This document shows, piece by piece, positions 31,540 to 42,268 of a DNA stretch of 64,000 bases (position 1 is the first letter of the stretch; each line of letters starts with the position of its first letter). The translations under genes and the position numbers were made by a program. The stretch comes from Guillardia theta CCMP2712 (lineage: Eukaryota > Cryptophyceae > Pyrenomonadales > Geminigeraceae), in NCBI RefSeq assembly GCF_000315625.1, contig NW_005434656.1, positions 872,638 to 936,637 of the forward strand. The letters run 5' to 3'. The notes below the pieces were generated by a model. That model ran no database searches and was not told the origin of the DNA. It saw only the letters and a program-made list of their open reading frames with translations.

Positions 31540-33898
31540 CTAGTACGTCCTGCCCCACAGCACCCAGCACTTAGCTGGCTTGCCAGAGATGAAGCAGGGG
31601 GTCCCTGCAGGGAGGTCAGGCTGGTCGAAGGGGATGCAGAGGGTCTTGGCAGCGGCGCTGACAGCCGTCCTCTCATCCTCCGTCTCTCCCGCCGAGAGCT
31701 TCTCCTCCTTGGATCGCTTCTTGGCCGTCTCCTCCCACTCAGCCTCGTCGCAGAACGGAGTAAGTGCCATGCATCCCGCGTCGAGAGCTGGCACGAACTC
31801 CTCCCACTTCATCACCGTGCGAGTGCGCGTGCTGTGCTCGTCCTTGGCTCGCTGGAGCATCTTGTGCTGAATCAGCTCGAGCTCGAGCTTGAGCTTGGGG
31901 ACGATGACAGACAGCGGCACATCCTCCTTGCTGTTGTCAAGGCGGCGGACCATCCTCACCTGCTTCTTCTCGAGGTCCTTGGGGCCCAGCTCGAGGCGGA
32001 TGGGAACTCCCTTCTGCTCCCAGTGGTTGTACTTCCATCCCGCCGTGTAGTTGGAGCGCGTGTCGATGTCCACGCGGATGCCGGCGGCTCTCAGCGACTC
32101 CACCAGCTCCTCCGCCTTGCTGTTCAGCTCAGCCGCCGAGTCCTTGTAGACGACGGGGATGACGATGACCTGGACGGGAGCGACGCGGGGAGGGAGGACG
32201 AGGCCTTGGTTGTCGGCATGGATCATCACCATCACACCGATTGTGCGGGTCGTCATGCCCCACGAGTTCTGCCAGGGGATCTGCTTGGAGCCCTTCTCGT
32301 CCTCGTACTCGATCTTGAACATCTTCCCGAAGTTCTGCCCGAGGTTGTGCGACGTGGCCCCCTGGATACCACGGGCAGTGGCGGGGATGAAGGCCTCGAC
32401 GGTGGTGGTGTAGAAACCTCCCGCAAACTTCTCTGTCTCTGTCTTTTTCCCCTTCACCACAGGAACAGCCAGCAGCTCCTCGTACACGCGGCGGTAGAGG
32501 TCGAGGATGTCCAGCACCTCCGTCGCTGCGGACTCGAGGGACGAGTGAGCGGTGTGACCCTCCTGCCAGAGGAACTCGCGGGTGCGGATGAAGGGGGTGG
32601 GGTTCTTGAACTCCCAGCGCACGACGTTGCACCACTGGTTGAGCTTCAGGGGCAGGTCACGATGCGACCGGATCCACTTGGCAAAGGCAGGGTACATGAT
32701 GGTCTCAGAAGTGGGGCGGACGGCGATAGGATTCTCCAGCTCGGACTGACCTGACTTGGTGACCCAGGCGACCTCGGGGGAGAACCCCTCGATGTGATCC
32801 TTCTCGGCCTCTAGAGCCTTCTGAGAAACGAACATGGGGAAATAGCAGCCCTGCACGCCCAGCTTCTTGATCTCCCCGTCGAGAAAGGTCTGGATCTGCT
32901 CCCAGATGGAGAAGGACCAGGGCTTCAGGATGTAGCAGCCGGAGATGTCGTAGTAGTCGATCATGTCACTCCTTGTGATCACCTCCGAGTACCAGTTGGC
33001 AAAGTCCTCCTCCTTCTTGGCAGTGATGGACAGGAGGGTCTCCTTCTGAACATCCTTCTGGCCCTCACCCTTGGCAGCCTTCTTGTCCGCTCCTCCCGCC
33101 TGCTTCGGCTTCGCCGCTGCATCCGACGACGAGGCTTCAGCATCGCTGAAGTCAAGGATCTTGGGAGGGTGGCCAACGGCTTCAAGGAACTTGACAAGGT
33201 TGTCGGCGGAGATGGAGGTGCTCTTATCGTTGTGGAGGGGATGTAGCCACAGTGTCTGCTCCTTCATGAGATCCTTGTCGATCGCAAACGTGCACTTGTT
33301 CTCTGTGTCGTTGATCGCTGCAAAGGGCGTGACCTGTCAAACACCTTCAGTCTCCCTATCGCACGACCCGCCAGGCTCACCGAGCCCTTGATAACTTGGA
33401 GGACACTCGCCAAGTACTCGTCGCCTGCCGCCATCTCTCATCAGATCACTTACATACGTAGACTCCGAAACAGACCAGCAAAACGGCACTCGGGAGCTCC
33501 GAGCTTCTTGGACAAGAGCTTCATGTCGATCTGATCGTACTGTTATCACCAACAAACAACTCCGACCCGCTGCTCACCTTGGATGCCGATTGAGTGGTGA
33601 AGCAGAACAGATCTCCTTTCTTGCTCTACTCAAGCTCACTCTCCATGAAGCACAGCAAAAGTTGTTTCTCACCTTGAGGAACATGTTCTTGCAGCGTCCA
33701 GAGGCCGGCTGAAGTCCGCACTCTTCAGCAACACTATCACGACGTCAGAACGTCGCAGGGGATCAGAGAGGAGAAGAGAAGAGGAGAAGAGGAGAGGAGA
33801 CGATGAGGAGAAGAGGCAGAGAGAAGAAGTACCTCTCAACATCTTCTGCTGTAAAGCATTGCTTGTGTTCTTTGGTCACTGTAGGAATGCCTGAGGAG
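31540..33898 (-). CDS. Prolyl-tRNA synthetase with N-terminal editing-like (INS/YbaK) domain
   Basis: The long exon from about 33340 to 31540 carries a complete class II eukaryotic/archaeal-type ProRS. DISGCYILKPWSFSIWEQIQ and IAVRPTSETIMYPAFAKWIR (motif 1/2 region) come first, then NPTPFIRTREFLWQEGHTAH, SHNLGQNFGKMFKIEYED, SWGMTTRTIGVMVMIHADNQ, an anticodon-binding domain (VIVIPVVYKD...) and the C-terminal Zn-like domain ending WVLWGRTY. Upstream exons, joined by introns of about 35-65 nt, spell an INS/YbaK domain: CKNMFLKSKKGDLFCFTTQS, MKLLSKKLGAPECRFAG, YLASVLQVIKGSVTPFAAIN and WLHPLHNDKSTSISADNLV. This is the architecture known in Plasmodium and other protists and acts against Ala-tRNAPro. 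Likely cytosolic. The first exon was not resolved; coding is followed to about 33898 (GIPTVTKEHKQCFTAEDVE). Confidence 0.9.
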
Positions 33899-34879
33899 GC
33901 CACCACCGTCAAAAAGTTGTTTCTCGTGATCAGAAAACGATTGTTATTGCTGCCAAAACGGCAAGACTAAGATATTTCATTCTAATATTTCACAAAATTT
34001 CTCTGGCCATAAACATCGACACGCATGGTGTATTAACAACACCTACAGGTACTGCTCGTTTTTCCAAAGTCACAACTCAAATGCACGTCTCTTCTTCAGA
34101 AACAATCTGCGATCAATCTACTTTCTGTTCACGATGACGTTTCATAAAAGACAAGTGAAAAATATCATTCCTCACACAATCAGTTGCGCACTGTTGTATA
34201 GAGCACTTCTCGTCACAGAGCAGTATCTGTTGTCTACCTAGCCCCACGTAATCTCTTTCATATTTTCCCTTGACTCAACGACAGCATGATGGTTCTCTCA
34301 GAAACATCTCCTCCTACCGTCCTCTTCTCTCCTCCTACTCTTCGATATGATCCTCCTCCTCCTCCTCCTCCTCCTCCTCCTCCTCCTCCTCCTCCTCCTC
34401 CTCACCGAGTTCCTTCAGCTTCGCGAACAGCATTTCTTGCTTCTCCATGGCCGCCTATGCCACGCACGCCCACCCCACCCGACCCCACCCCCTTCATTTG
34501 CTAGGCAAACACCCCTACAATGAATATTGAACCACCCCCTACCACCTCACCGAGACAATTGTCAGAGTACGGGTACGTCCTGTTGGGGAAAAGGATCACC
34601 CTACCCCTAAATGTTTTTGGAAAAAAAGGGGGTAATGATGAAAGAGCGTTACTCGCATAACCGTCATGTTGGTCCGTTGCCGGTGATGCCATGATGGAAG
34701 CAAGGAGCAGGGGACGAGGACGAGCACGAGGACGAGCAAGGAAGAGAGGATGGATGTTGATACCTCAAGGACTTGAACGAATACAGCCCAAGTCCCCCCC
34801 TGTCAGGCATGTTGAAGGACCAGCATCGCGCGTTCACATACCCCTGTGAAACCTCAAGCTTGCCTTTGGTGATCAGACC
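33899..34879. other. Intergenic, AT-rich then CTC tract
   Basis: Holds the unresolved 5' end of ProRS, an AT-rich stretch, a CTC trinucleotide tract at about 34349-34403 and CACCCC/CTACCC words at 34460-34620. No other gene is seen. Confidence 0.4.
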
Positions 34880-35907
34880 ATGAGCGCCTTCTTCAACTTT
34901 CTCAATCAGGAAACAGCCCTCGAGGCAAGGCTGCAGGTTCGCAATGGTCAGCTGAGGCTACGAGCATGCGGGCTGACGAGCGTACCGCCAATGGCGTTCG
35001 AGATCTCGCAGTTGTCTCTGATGGACTTGTCGAGGAACAAACTGACTGTGATCCCCAACGTGCTGGTGCTCACGTGCGAGAGAACTCTCAAGTCACTGTT
35101 CTTGGATCACAACTTCATCGTCTCTCTCCCTCCTGAAGTCTGCAACTGCATCGCTCTCGAAGACCTCAGGATCAACAGCAACCAGATCTCCCTGCTGCCC
35201 CCCGAGCTGGGGAACCTGCGCAGCCTGACGCGGCTTGACGCCTCCATGAACAGGTTGACGAGCATTCCCAGCTCGATATCTCAGCTGGACGAGCTGAGAA
35301 TCCTTGACGTGTCGAGGAACCTCCTCCCCTCCCTCCCTGACGAGTCTCTCGCTTGCCTTACCAGCATGTCTGACCTCTCCCTGTCTTCGAACCGCCTCGA
35401 CCAGCTACCTCTCACCCTCGCGTTCATGCAGGTGGTCAGTCTGCCTCTTGCGCTAGGGGGATGACGCGTCATCACCGCAGGACCTGAAGTTCCTCAGGGC
35501 GAACGGCAATCGTATCTCACAGCTCAAGAGAGACATCGTCCTCCTCCCTGAGCTGACGGAGCTGCATCTATCGGACAACCTGTTGACTTCCCTCCCCTCC
35601 AACTGCTGGCTCAAGGTACCCGATCATCGTCTCGTCTTGCCTCAAGTGACTTGCAGGCCACCAACCTGGAGGCCCTGGACGTTTGCGGCAATCAGCTGTC
35701 GTCCGTGCCCCCTGAGATCGGCGAGCTGACGAGCCTTCAAGTTCTTGGCCTTGCAAGGAACGCAAACCTGTCAGAGGGAATGACAAAGGAAGACTTTGAC
35801 TTGAGCTTGACAGTGAATCTGATAACTCGTGGATTTCTCAGGCTCTGTTCAAAGGCATTCACTCCACCCTCGAATACCTCAGAAGGCAGCAATCAGAAGG
35901 AAGGAAG
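34880..35907 (+). CDS. Leucine-rich repeat protein
   Basis: ATG 34880. About eight LRR units of the short LPPEL...L..L.LS.N.L type, for example LRLRACGLTSVPPMAFEIS, LMDLSRNKLTVIP, IALEDLRINSNQISLLPPEL and LEALDVCGNQLSSVPPEIG. Introns of about 45-50 nt (after FMQ and after CWLK) keep frame and phase. A further 31-nt intron gives the end ALFKGIHSTLEYLRRQQSEG, typical of the C-cap of intracellular Ras-group (LRRC40/SHOC2-like) proteins. It ends at about 35907, where the frame runs into a long TCC tract; the true stop was not identified. Probably a cytosolic protein-interaction scaffold. Convergent with the CCCH methyltransferase. Confidence 0.75.
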
Positions 35908-35910
35908 GTG

Positions 35911-36135
35911 ACTTCCTCCTCCTCCTCCTTCTCCTCCTCCTCCTCCTCCACCACCACCACCACCTCCTCCTCCTCCTCCTCCACCACCACCTCTCCTCGA
36001 CTCCTCCTCCTCCTCCTCCTCCTCCTCCTCCTCCTCCTCCTCCTCCTCCTCCTCCTCCTCCTCCTCCTCCTCCTCCTCCTCCTCCTCCTCCTCCTCCTCC
36101 TCCTCCTCCTCCTCCTCCTCCTCCTCCTCCTCCTC
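35911..36135. repeat. TCC/GGA trinucleotide tract
   Basis: Near-continuous TCC with a few CAC units on the left. It sits between the convergent LRR and methyltransferase genes, and both reading frames run into it. Confidence 0.85.
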
Positions 36136-36158
36136 TATAATCCTCATCATCTCAATCA

Positions 36159-37153
36159 TCATATCAATCGCACACAATTCGCCCCCATCTCACTTTTGGT
36201 AAGACGAACAGGCCGGGGGTCAACGATACAACTTCCAACGCCATGGCGATGCAGCAGAAAGAAGCTGAGCTCTCCCTTCCCCCCTGCCACATCCACCACT
36301 CCTCTCCTCAGCTCCTCCTCTCCGAACGTGCCCACCTGCTCCGTCGTCAGCACCCACACAGCGGAACTCCATCCACATGCTCTACCAGCCAATCCACGAA
36401 GAGAGCGTCAGACTTGGATCGGGACGCCTTGTCAGCGTGAAGGAAAGGATCGTCGGCATTGATCAAACTCTCTATTGTCCTCATGCTCTCAGACTTGTTC
36501 TTCAATGCTGCCAGCCTGTTACTCGCTGCTGCTACAGGAGTCCAGCACTCACCGTCGTACTTGCCCTGCTCGGCTTCATCAAGGAAGAAATGTCTCCTCG
36601 AGCACGTGCCGTCGTCCTTACACGCTCCCCTCCACCACTTGCGAGCATCTCAGACATGAGACGGAACAAGCGCAGGAGGTACCTGCTTGCAGAGAGGCTG
36701 AACATCACAAGAGCGCACGTGCCCTTCACGAGCTATCCTCTCCACCAGAGGATGCTGCCGCACCCCCCCGCTCTCGCTCATCTCTCTGTGTGGAGAATCC
36801 ACAACTCTCAGCCGACGTACGAGCATGCTTCGTAGCCTTGGCTCCTTTTTCATCCTGTCCTGCTCCTGAGATTCAAAGACCCCGCTGCAGTGAACAACAG
36901 CTCCACAGCACAGGGAGAAGTCTCCTTGCACCATCTGCTTCCATCCTTCGTCATGATACAGCAACAGCTGACACTTGCCGTCAAGGCTTTCCTTTTCTCC
37001 GAAGTCTTCTGTACGTTCCCTTGATGTCACTTGTAGAGATTTCGAGCATAAGGTTGCAAAACACATTTTCCTGCTCGACTTTCGAAGCGAAACAACGACC
37101 CCCTCAAGCTCTTCTTCGGTTTGGTTTACAGCAAGTGGCTCAGATTCTGACAT
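36159..37153 (-). CDS. CCCH zinc-finger/SAM-methyltransferase domain protein, apparently 3'-truncated
   Basis: ATG 37153 (MSESEPLAVNQTEEEL). A beta-rich segment (VVVSLRKSSRKMCFATL ... CQLLLYHDEGWKQMVQGDFS) may be an OB-like fold. Next is a perfect CCCH finger (C-x7-C-x5-C-x3-H: CKQWWRGACKDDGTCSRRH), then SRRHFFLDEAEQGKY, an acidic linker, LFVDWLVEHVGTFGEEELRR and GVVDVAGGKGELSFFLL (SAM-binding motif I), and SCIVDPRPVRLTK (motif II). Introns of 41-46 nt were verified by phase. This layout matches a eukaryotic family of predicted CCCH-finger methyltransferases that normally continues well beyond the VDPRP motif. Here a GTGAGA donor follows LTK and the next sequence is the 225-bp TCC tract and the LRR gene, so the C-terminal half is missing or misassembled. 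The start lies 310 bp from the divergent ZDS start. Confidence 0.7.
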
Positions 37154-37463
37154 CTCACACACGCCTCTGTGTTGGGAAGGTCTTGGTTTCAATCATGAAG
37201 TGAGCCTTACATCCACTCTCAGGCCTTGTTGAAAGATGTTATGTCCTTGTTTTCTTCGTCGCTGATTGATGTTTCCTCCTCCCTTCCTCTCCCCTCCTCT
37301 CCCCCTTCCCCTCTCTTCCTTGCCCTGCTCTCATTCCAGTGTCGGACCAGCAATCGGGCCAATCGTCCTATGGCATGTGCGGGGATGGGGGTCATATCCA
37401 TAGGGATTGGGGGGGTGGGGGTAAAGGGTAGGGTAGAGGGTCTAAAGGGAAGCGGCCCCCACC
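37154..37463. promoter_or_regulatory. Shared divergent promoter region (methyltransferase / ZDS)
   Basis: 310 bp between the two start codons. It contains a pyrimidine-rich run at about 37270-37325 and GGGGTGGGGGTAAAGGGTAG-type words at 37380-37440, just before the ZDS ATG. No TATA box was recognised. Confidence 0.4.
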
Positions 37464-39500
37464 ATGCTGAAGGCGGCGGTAGCAGCAGTAGCGGCATGCG
37501 CGCTGACAGTGCCGAGCTATGGCTTCATGCCGAGCTCTCCTCTGGCAGGCTCCTCCTTCCTCACCTCTCCTCGCTCGATCTCCGTCTCGGCCGGGGCTGG
37601 AAGGAGCAGAGCTCCTGTAGTGAGCAAGCGTGGTGCCATTGCCCTCCGTGCACAGAACAAAGTTGGGGTGGTAGGAGAGCGCAAGGTCGGAGATTCAGTG
37701 CTGGGAAGCGACACCTCTGGACTCCTCAACGATCGTCTCATGCAGAAGGCGTTTCAGGGACCTTCAGTCCGTTTCCCCGAGGAGAAGAAGCTTAAGATCG
37801 GGATAGTCGGCTCCGGTCTTGCCGGGATGGTCACAGCGATGGATCTGGTGGATGCCGGGCACGAGGTCGAGATCTTCGAGGCTCGTAACTTCGTTGGAGG
37901 GAAGGTAGGGAGCTGGGTGGACAAGGACGGGAACCACATCGAGATGGGGCTCCACGTGTTCTTCGGCTGCTACTACAACTTGTTTGGTATCCTCCAGCGC
38001 GTGGGCACGTTTGACAAGTCGCTGCGCCTCAAGGAGCATCGACACATCTTCGTCAACGAGGGAGGATGGACGGGAGAGCTCGACTTCCGTATGGGAGGCA
38101 TCGGCGCTCCCTTCAATGGGCTCAAGGCCTTCGCTACCACCGAGCAGCTCGGCCTCTACGACAAGCTCATGAACGCGGTCAGGCTGGGCACGTCGCCGAT
38201 CGTGCGGGCGCTGGTCGACTTCGATGGCGGGATGGACATGGTGCGATCACTGGACGACATCTCCTTCTCCGAGTGGTTCCTCCGGCTTGGGGGGTCGCGC
38301 GGGAGCATCAAGAGGATGTGGGACCCGATCGCGTACGCGCTCGGCTTCATCGACTGTGACAACATCTCCGCTCGCTGCATGCTCACCATCTTCCAGCTCT
38401 TCGCCGTCCGGTCCGAAGCCTCCGTGCTGCGCATGTGCGAGGGCTCGCCCAACACGTTCATCAGCGGGCCCATCGTGGACTACCTCAAGGAGAGGGGAGT
38501 GAAGTTCAACCTCAACTCTCGCGTAGAGGACATTATGCACGAGGTTGACGCGCAGGGAAAGCCGACGTTTGTCAAGGGGATCGAGGTGGCGCTGGATGGC
38601 GGGGAGCCTGTCAAGAAGAACTTCGACGTTGTTGTGTGCGCGCAGGACGTGCCGGGGATCAAGAAGCTTCTTCCCGAGAGCTTCCGCAAGCACGACATGT
38701 TCGACAGGATCTACAAACTGGAGGGAGTTCCAGTCGCCACCGTTCAGCTGCGATTTGACGGCTGGATCACTGAGATGCAGGACAAGGAGGCGATGAAGAA
38801 GATCAACGAGGACCTCTCCGATGGGAAGGCACCGGGCATCGACAATCTGCTCTACAGTGCCGACGTCGAGTTCTCCTGCTTCGCTGATCTTGCCCTTACC
38901 TCCCCTGCCGAATACTACAAGGAAGGAGAGGGCTCTCTTCTCCAGTGCGTCCTCACTCCTGCTGATCGCTTCATGAGCATGCCCCCTGAGGAGGTCGCTC
39001 GCATCACCTGCGAGCAGGCGTACAAGCTCTTCCCCTCGGCGCGTGAGCAGGGACTCAAGTGCACCTGGAGCAACGTGGTGAAGCTCCGAGAGGTTAATCC
39101 CCTTCCCTTGAAACTCAAACCACCTCCTTCTTCGTCCCTCCTCCTCCTCCCCCTCCCCCTCTCTCCTTCCTGCTCTCTTCTTCCTCCTGCACTCCTCTTT
39201 CTCCTTGTCCCCTCCTCCTCCTCCTCCTCCTCCTCCTCCTCCTCCTCCTCCTCCTCCTCCTGCTCTCTCTCATTTCACTTGCAGTCGCTCTACCGCGAGG
39301 CTCCCGGCATGGACAAGTTTCGACCGGCTCAGAATACTGTGATCCCCAACTTCTTCCTCTCCGGGAGCTACACGTACCAAGACTACATCGACTCCATGGA
39401 GGGCGCAACCAAGAGCGGCCTCTTGTGTGCCGAAGAAGTCATCAAGGCTACCGAGTCGCTGGTGAGCCTGAGGGATTCCAAGATGAAGGCGACGGCATGA
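37464..39500 (+). CDS. ZDS: Zeta-carotene desaturase (plastid carotenoid synthesis)
   Basis: ATG 37464 in a CCCACC context. The N-terminus is a signal peptide ([20 protein letters not shown]) followed by FMPSSP, the Phe-led plastid signature. The mature part has the dinucleotide fold [49 protein letters not shown], the ZDS-specific [20 protein letters not shown], and a C-terminal [20 protein letters not shown]. It converts zeta-carotene to lycopene via FAD/plastoquinone. One 192-nt intron (39093-39284) was placed because [14 protein letters not shown] must follow KLRE; it contains a CTC tract and happens to be open and in frame. Stop at 39500. ZDS rather than PDS is favoured by the [12 protein letters not shown] block. 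Confidence 0.92.
   Translation: MLKAAVAAVAACALTVPSYGFMPSSPLAGSSFLTSPRSISVSAGAGRSRAPVVSKRGAIALRAQNKVGVVGERKVGDSVLGSDTSGLLNDRLMQKAFQGPSVRFPEEKKLKIGIVGSGLAGMVTAMDLVDAGHEVEIFEARNFVGGKVGSWVDKDGNHIEMGLHVFFGCYYNLFGILQRVGTFDKSLRLKEHRHIFVNEGGWTGELDFRMGGIGAPFNGLKAFATTEQLGLYDKLMNAVRLGTSPIVRALVDFDGGMDMVRSLDDISFSEWFLRLGGSRGSIKRMWDPIAYALGFIDCDNISARCMLTIFQLFAVRSEASVLRMCEGSPNTFISGPIVDYLKERGVKFNLNSRVEDIMHEVDAQGKPTFVKGIEVALDGGEPVKKNFDVVVCAQDVPGIKKLLPESFRKHDMFDRIYKLEGVPVATVQLRFDGWITEMQDKEAMKKINEDLSDGKAPGIDNLLYSADVEFSCFADLALTSPAEYYKEGEGSLLQCVLTPADRFMSMPPEEVARITCEQAYKLFPSAREQGLKCTWSNVVKLREVNPLPLKLKPPPSSSLLLLPLPLSPSCSLLPPALLFLLVPSSSSSSSSSSSSSSSSCSLSFHLQSLYREAPGMDKFRPAQNTVIPNFFLSGSYTYQDYIDSMEGATKSGLLCAEEVIKATESLVSLRDSKMKATA
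39203..39262. repeat. CCT trinucleotide tract in ZDS intron
   Basis: Near-pure CTC/CCT run inside the single ZDS intron. Confidence 0.75.
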
Positions 39501-39899
39501 GAGGAGGGGAGGAGCATGTGCAAGAATAAACGAGTAGCTTTTAGGACTGTTGTGCAAGCTCGCGATGATGAGCAAGACTAGTAGAAGACCGGGTCCCAAG
39601 GGACTCTGAGGCTTCCGTTCAACCTCAGGTCCTCTGATCGCCGTCTGAGAGTGAACGGGTCGATGGAGCTGACGGTCAGCGACAGCAGGAAGGCTATGCT
39701 CCAGGGCCTGAGTGAGCGATGGAGTCACTTAAAGAAGAGCGAGGATGCGAACTCAGATGAACGCTTACCAGTGAAAGTTCGAGGAGAGAGGAGAGAGAGA
39801 AAAGAACAGGTCTCCGTAGACCACTTGTACACAGGGTAGCACGGCAAGCTCCCAACTGTTGAGCTGCGGTCAAAGGAGCAAGAAACCGCCATCTCTTTC
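39501..39899. other. Intergenic between convergent genes
   Basis: AATAAA-type sequence occurs shortly after the ZDS stop (AAGAATAAACGAG, about 39523). No gene is supported. Confidence 0.35.
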
Positions 39900-40837
39900 T
39901 TACATGATGATGGAGGAGTAGTATGTAATTATGCTCATGTAGGGCAGCATCATCCCCAACGAAGCAAGCAGCAAGAGAAAGAGAGTGTACATGATCCAAA
40001 AGCTGCGGCGCTGGAGTTACAAGCTTGACAAGATCGCAATTGGTACCTGTGCTGCGGAACTTGTTCAAGCAAGCTGCTCTGCATCGAGAGCGATGCCATG
40101 GTGAAGCTGAGCCGATGAAGGAAGTATGCATTTGACCATGTTCCAACTGCCACGTGACGTTTGAGGCGAAGGAGGACTAGAGCAAGGAAGTACCTCTAGC
40201 TCTCCCGACGCCCTCTAAGCCTTTTGCTACCAACAGACACCACAAGGCAGTGGTTGCTCCATACACTAGCAAGACAAATCAAACTGTTATAGAGGCAAAG
40301 AATCCCGCTGAAACAGCAAGAGGGGGGGGAGGAGGAGGAGCAGGTGAAAGCTACAGCAACTGCTATGGTACGCCGCATGCTGGGTTGAGCATGCGTGTAC
40401 CTATCCCATCGTAGAACAGAGCATACAAGGCAAACTTGAGGCTCAAGAGGGTATGCAGCCATTGCCTTCCCCGTTGCAAGTGAGTAAAGGAATGCTTCCT
40501 CAAGCAGATCGCATGTACATCTCACAAGGCCGAAAGGGAAACTGTAGCTTCCACTTGAGGTACTCCCTAGGCGAGCTTGTCAGCTGTTATGGTGTGACAT
40601 GAGCTCTTACAATAGGGTCAGCAACCCCGCCAGCCGTCTGGACATCTTTGACATTTGAGCTGTGCTGAAGTAAGTTGTTGTCAATTCCGCTGTCTCAACC
40701 TCTGATTTCTGAAGCAAAACCTCAGGACTCGATGTATCAACCTCAAGAGATGGTGGCCTAACGAAGGAAACATTAGCCTTCTGTCGTCCGAAACAAGATT
40801 TACCTTGAGAGAACCTGTCACTAAGTGCGGGAGCCAA
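39900..40837 (-). CDS. Multi-pass membrane protein of unknown function (partial model)
   Basis: Reverse-strand exon candidates. VRPPSLEVDTSSPEVLLQKS through MSRRLAGLLTLF, joined by an intron in phase, leads to GSYSFPFGL. FALYALFYDGIGAGFFASI is a membrane segment, VYGATTALWCLLVAKGLEGV a second, and SFWIMYTLFLLLLASLGMML with PYMSIITYYSSIIM and a TAA at 39900-39902 a third. Two junctions were phase-checked; the one around the second helix is not resolved. The hydrophobic pattern and small size suggest an organelle membrane protein. No family is recognised. The 5' exon upstream of 40837 was not found. Confidence 0.45.
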
Positions 40838-41887
40838 CTTGTTGAAAGTGACAACACACCTGCTCCTCTTTTGTCTCTTCTTCGTCTTCTTCTCAGAATT
40901 TACTTCTACTCAGCATGTTTTCTTTTTTCTGTCAGAGTTCATTCTGACATCCGAGTCGCCTCTCATTTCTTTCTAGCATCTTCTATCCTGCTCTCCGATC
41001 GTTCCCTTCTCTTCTCCCGCACTCTCAGCAGTCTTCCTCGCTCTCACTCAGTGCTCTAGTTGCCGAGTCGGGCCTACCGTCATGGCCTACCGTCGTAGCC
41101 CTGAGGTAGTACGGTCCGATCAGTGCGGGCGGCCTGCCAGCCACCGGGCGCGGCCGGGCCGCCGGCCGGCCCGAACTTCGGAATCGCCGGGCCGACAAGA
41201 TTCTCATCCTGTGCCTCAGTGAGTAAACAGATTCAAGGCTCAGTCACACCGTCACGGTCCGAGCCCCCCATCAGGCTGAGACGCCGTGAGATCGGACATC
41301 AGTCGGATGCAGCAGGTCGGTGACTGGCCCTGCAGCTGAGAACAAACGGAGGCTGTCCAAGCCTGTTGCCACCGGTTTGTGAGAGAGCATCACAGACAGA
41401 TAATACTAGTCTCGACTCTTGGACGGCAGGACAAATTGCTACTAGGCGAGTATGCCAGGTCAGAAGGCCGCTGAGTCTCAGAATGGATGGCTGATATGAA
41501 ACGTTACAACAAGAATTTCTCATATCTTTCTCACCCACTGAAGGTGTTCATTTAACAAGGAACATAACACTTGTCGAGCTCCCTGACCTTGTCAGTAATT
41601 ATAGGAAGGACGATGATTTGGTTTGATATGCAGGATCCAATCTCATATGGTCGATGACGATTTAATGAACAAAGCTTTCATCAGACGATGTTGAGAGCTA
41701 GTGGCTGCAAATTGTATTTTCATACAGTAAAAAGCGCTCTGAGCAATCAAAACATTAAGGATCAATACCTAGACACAATAGCATAGCAAAAAAGGTAATC
41801 AGCATGACTAAAACACAGTGAAACAAATAGCAATCGGAGAAGTTCTCCTCCAAGATTCTTGAGCTCCTCCATACACAAACAGTTGGA
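40838..41887. other. Intergenic, GC-rich island
   Basis: A CCGG/GGCC-rich block with ACTCAG-type words at 41040-41350. No gene seen. Confidence 0.35.
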
Positions 41888-42268
41888 CTAAGCTCCCCCC
41901 TGGTGGTGGGTCATGAACCACTCGATCCATCCCGCCTCCAGCGGACTCTCGTCGTCCTCCCACCCCCAGCCCTCCCCTTCTCTCCTGCTGGGACTCTGCC
42001 TGGACCCTTCCTCCGACCCCATCGACATCCCAGCCGATGACGGCGACGGCGACGGAGACGTGCGAGTCCTCGAGTACGGCCACCTGGTGATCCCCGCCCG
42101 TCTGCAGACGCTCTTCATGGCGGTGAGAGAGATGCCGAGGATCTTGGCGGCCTCGCTTTCCTTGTAGCAGAAGAGGGCTTGGAGGCGGGCAGGGTCGATT
42201 CTGATGCAGTTCTTGCGGATGGCTCGGGGCTTCTTGGCGATGACTTGAGCTGCTGTCTGCGCGCTCAT
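41888..42268 (-). CDS. Short RWP-RK domain protein, copy 1
   Basis: An intronless 126-codon ORF from ATG 42268. The RWP-RK domain spans about residues 18-66: IRIDPARLQALFCYKESEAA, KILGISLTAMKSVCRRAGIT, then RWPYSRT. RWP-RK proteins are plant and protist transcription factors (NIN-like and RKD groups). The diagnostic end is RWPYSR here instead of RWPxRK, so the last basic pair is altered. A Ser/Pro-rich linker and an acidic, Trp-rich tail (GWGWEDDESPLEAGWIEWF) follow, which could be an activation region. DNA of about 346 bp is nearly identical to copy 3 (three differences found by eye) and close to copy 2, with unrelated flanks. Short, single-domain layout resembles RKD-type proteins. Confidence 0.8.
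   Translation of the reverse strand: MSAQTAAQVIAKKPRAIRKNCIRIDPARLQALFCYKESEAAKILGISLTAMKSVCRRAGITRWPYSRTRTSPSPSPSSAGMSMGSEEGSRQSPSRREGEGWGWEDDESPLEAGWIEWFMTHHQGGA

Noticed and set aside
35893-36177. Polyglutamate/polyglycine ORF
   Set aside because: Pure translation of the GGA tract; no ordered sequence on either side in that frame.
36243-37203. Several plus-strand ORFs of 65-242 codons
   Set aside because: They are antisense shadows of the CCCH methyltransferase exons, whose motifs and splice phases are much stronger.
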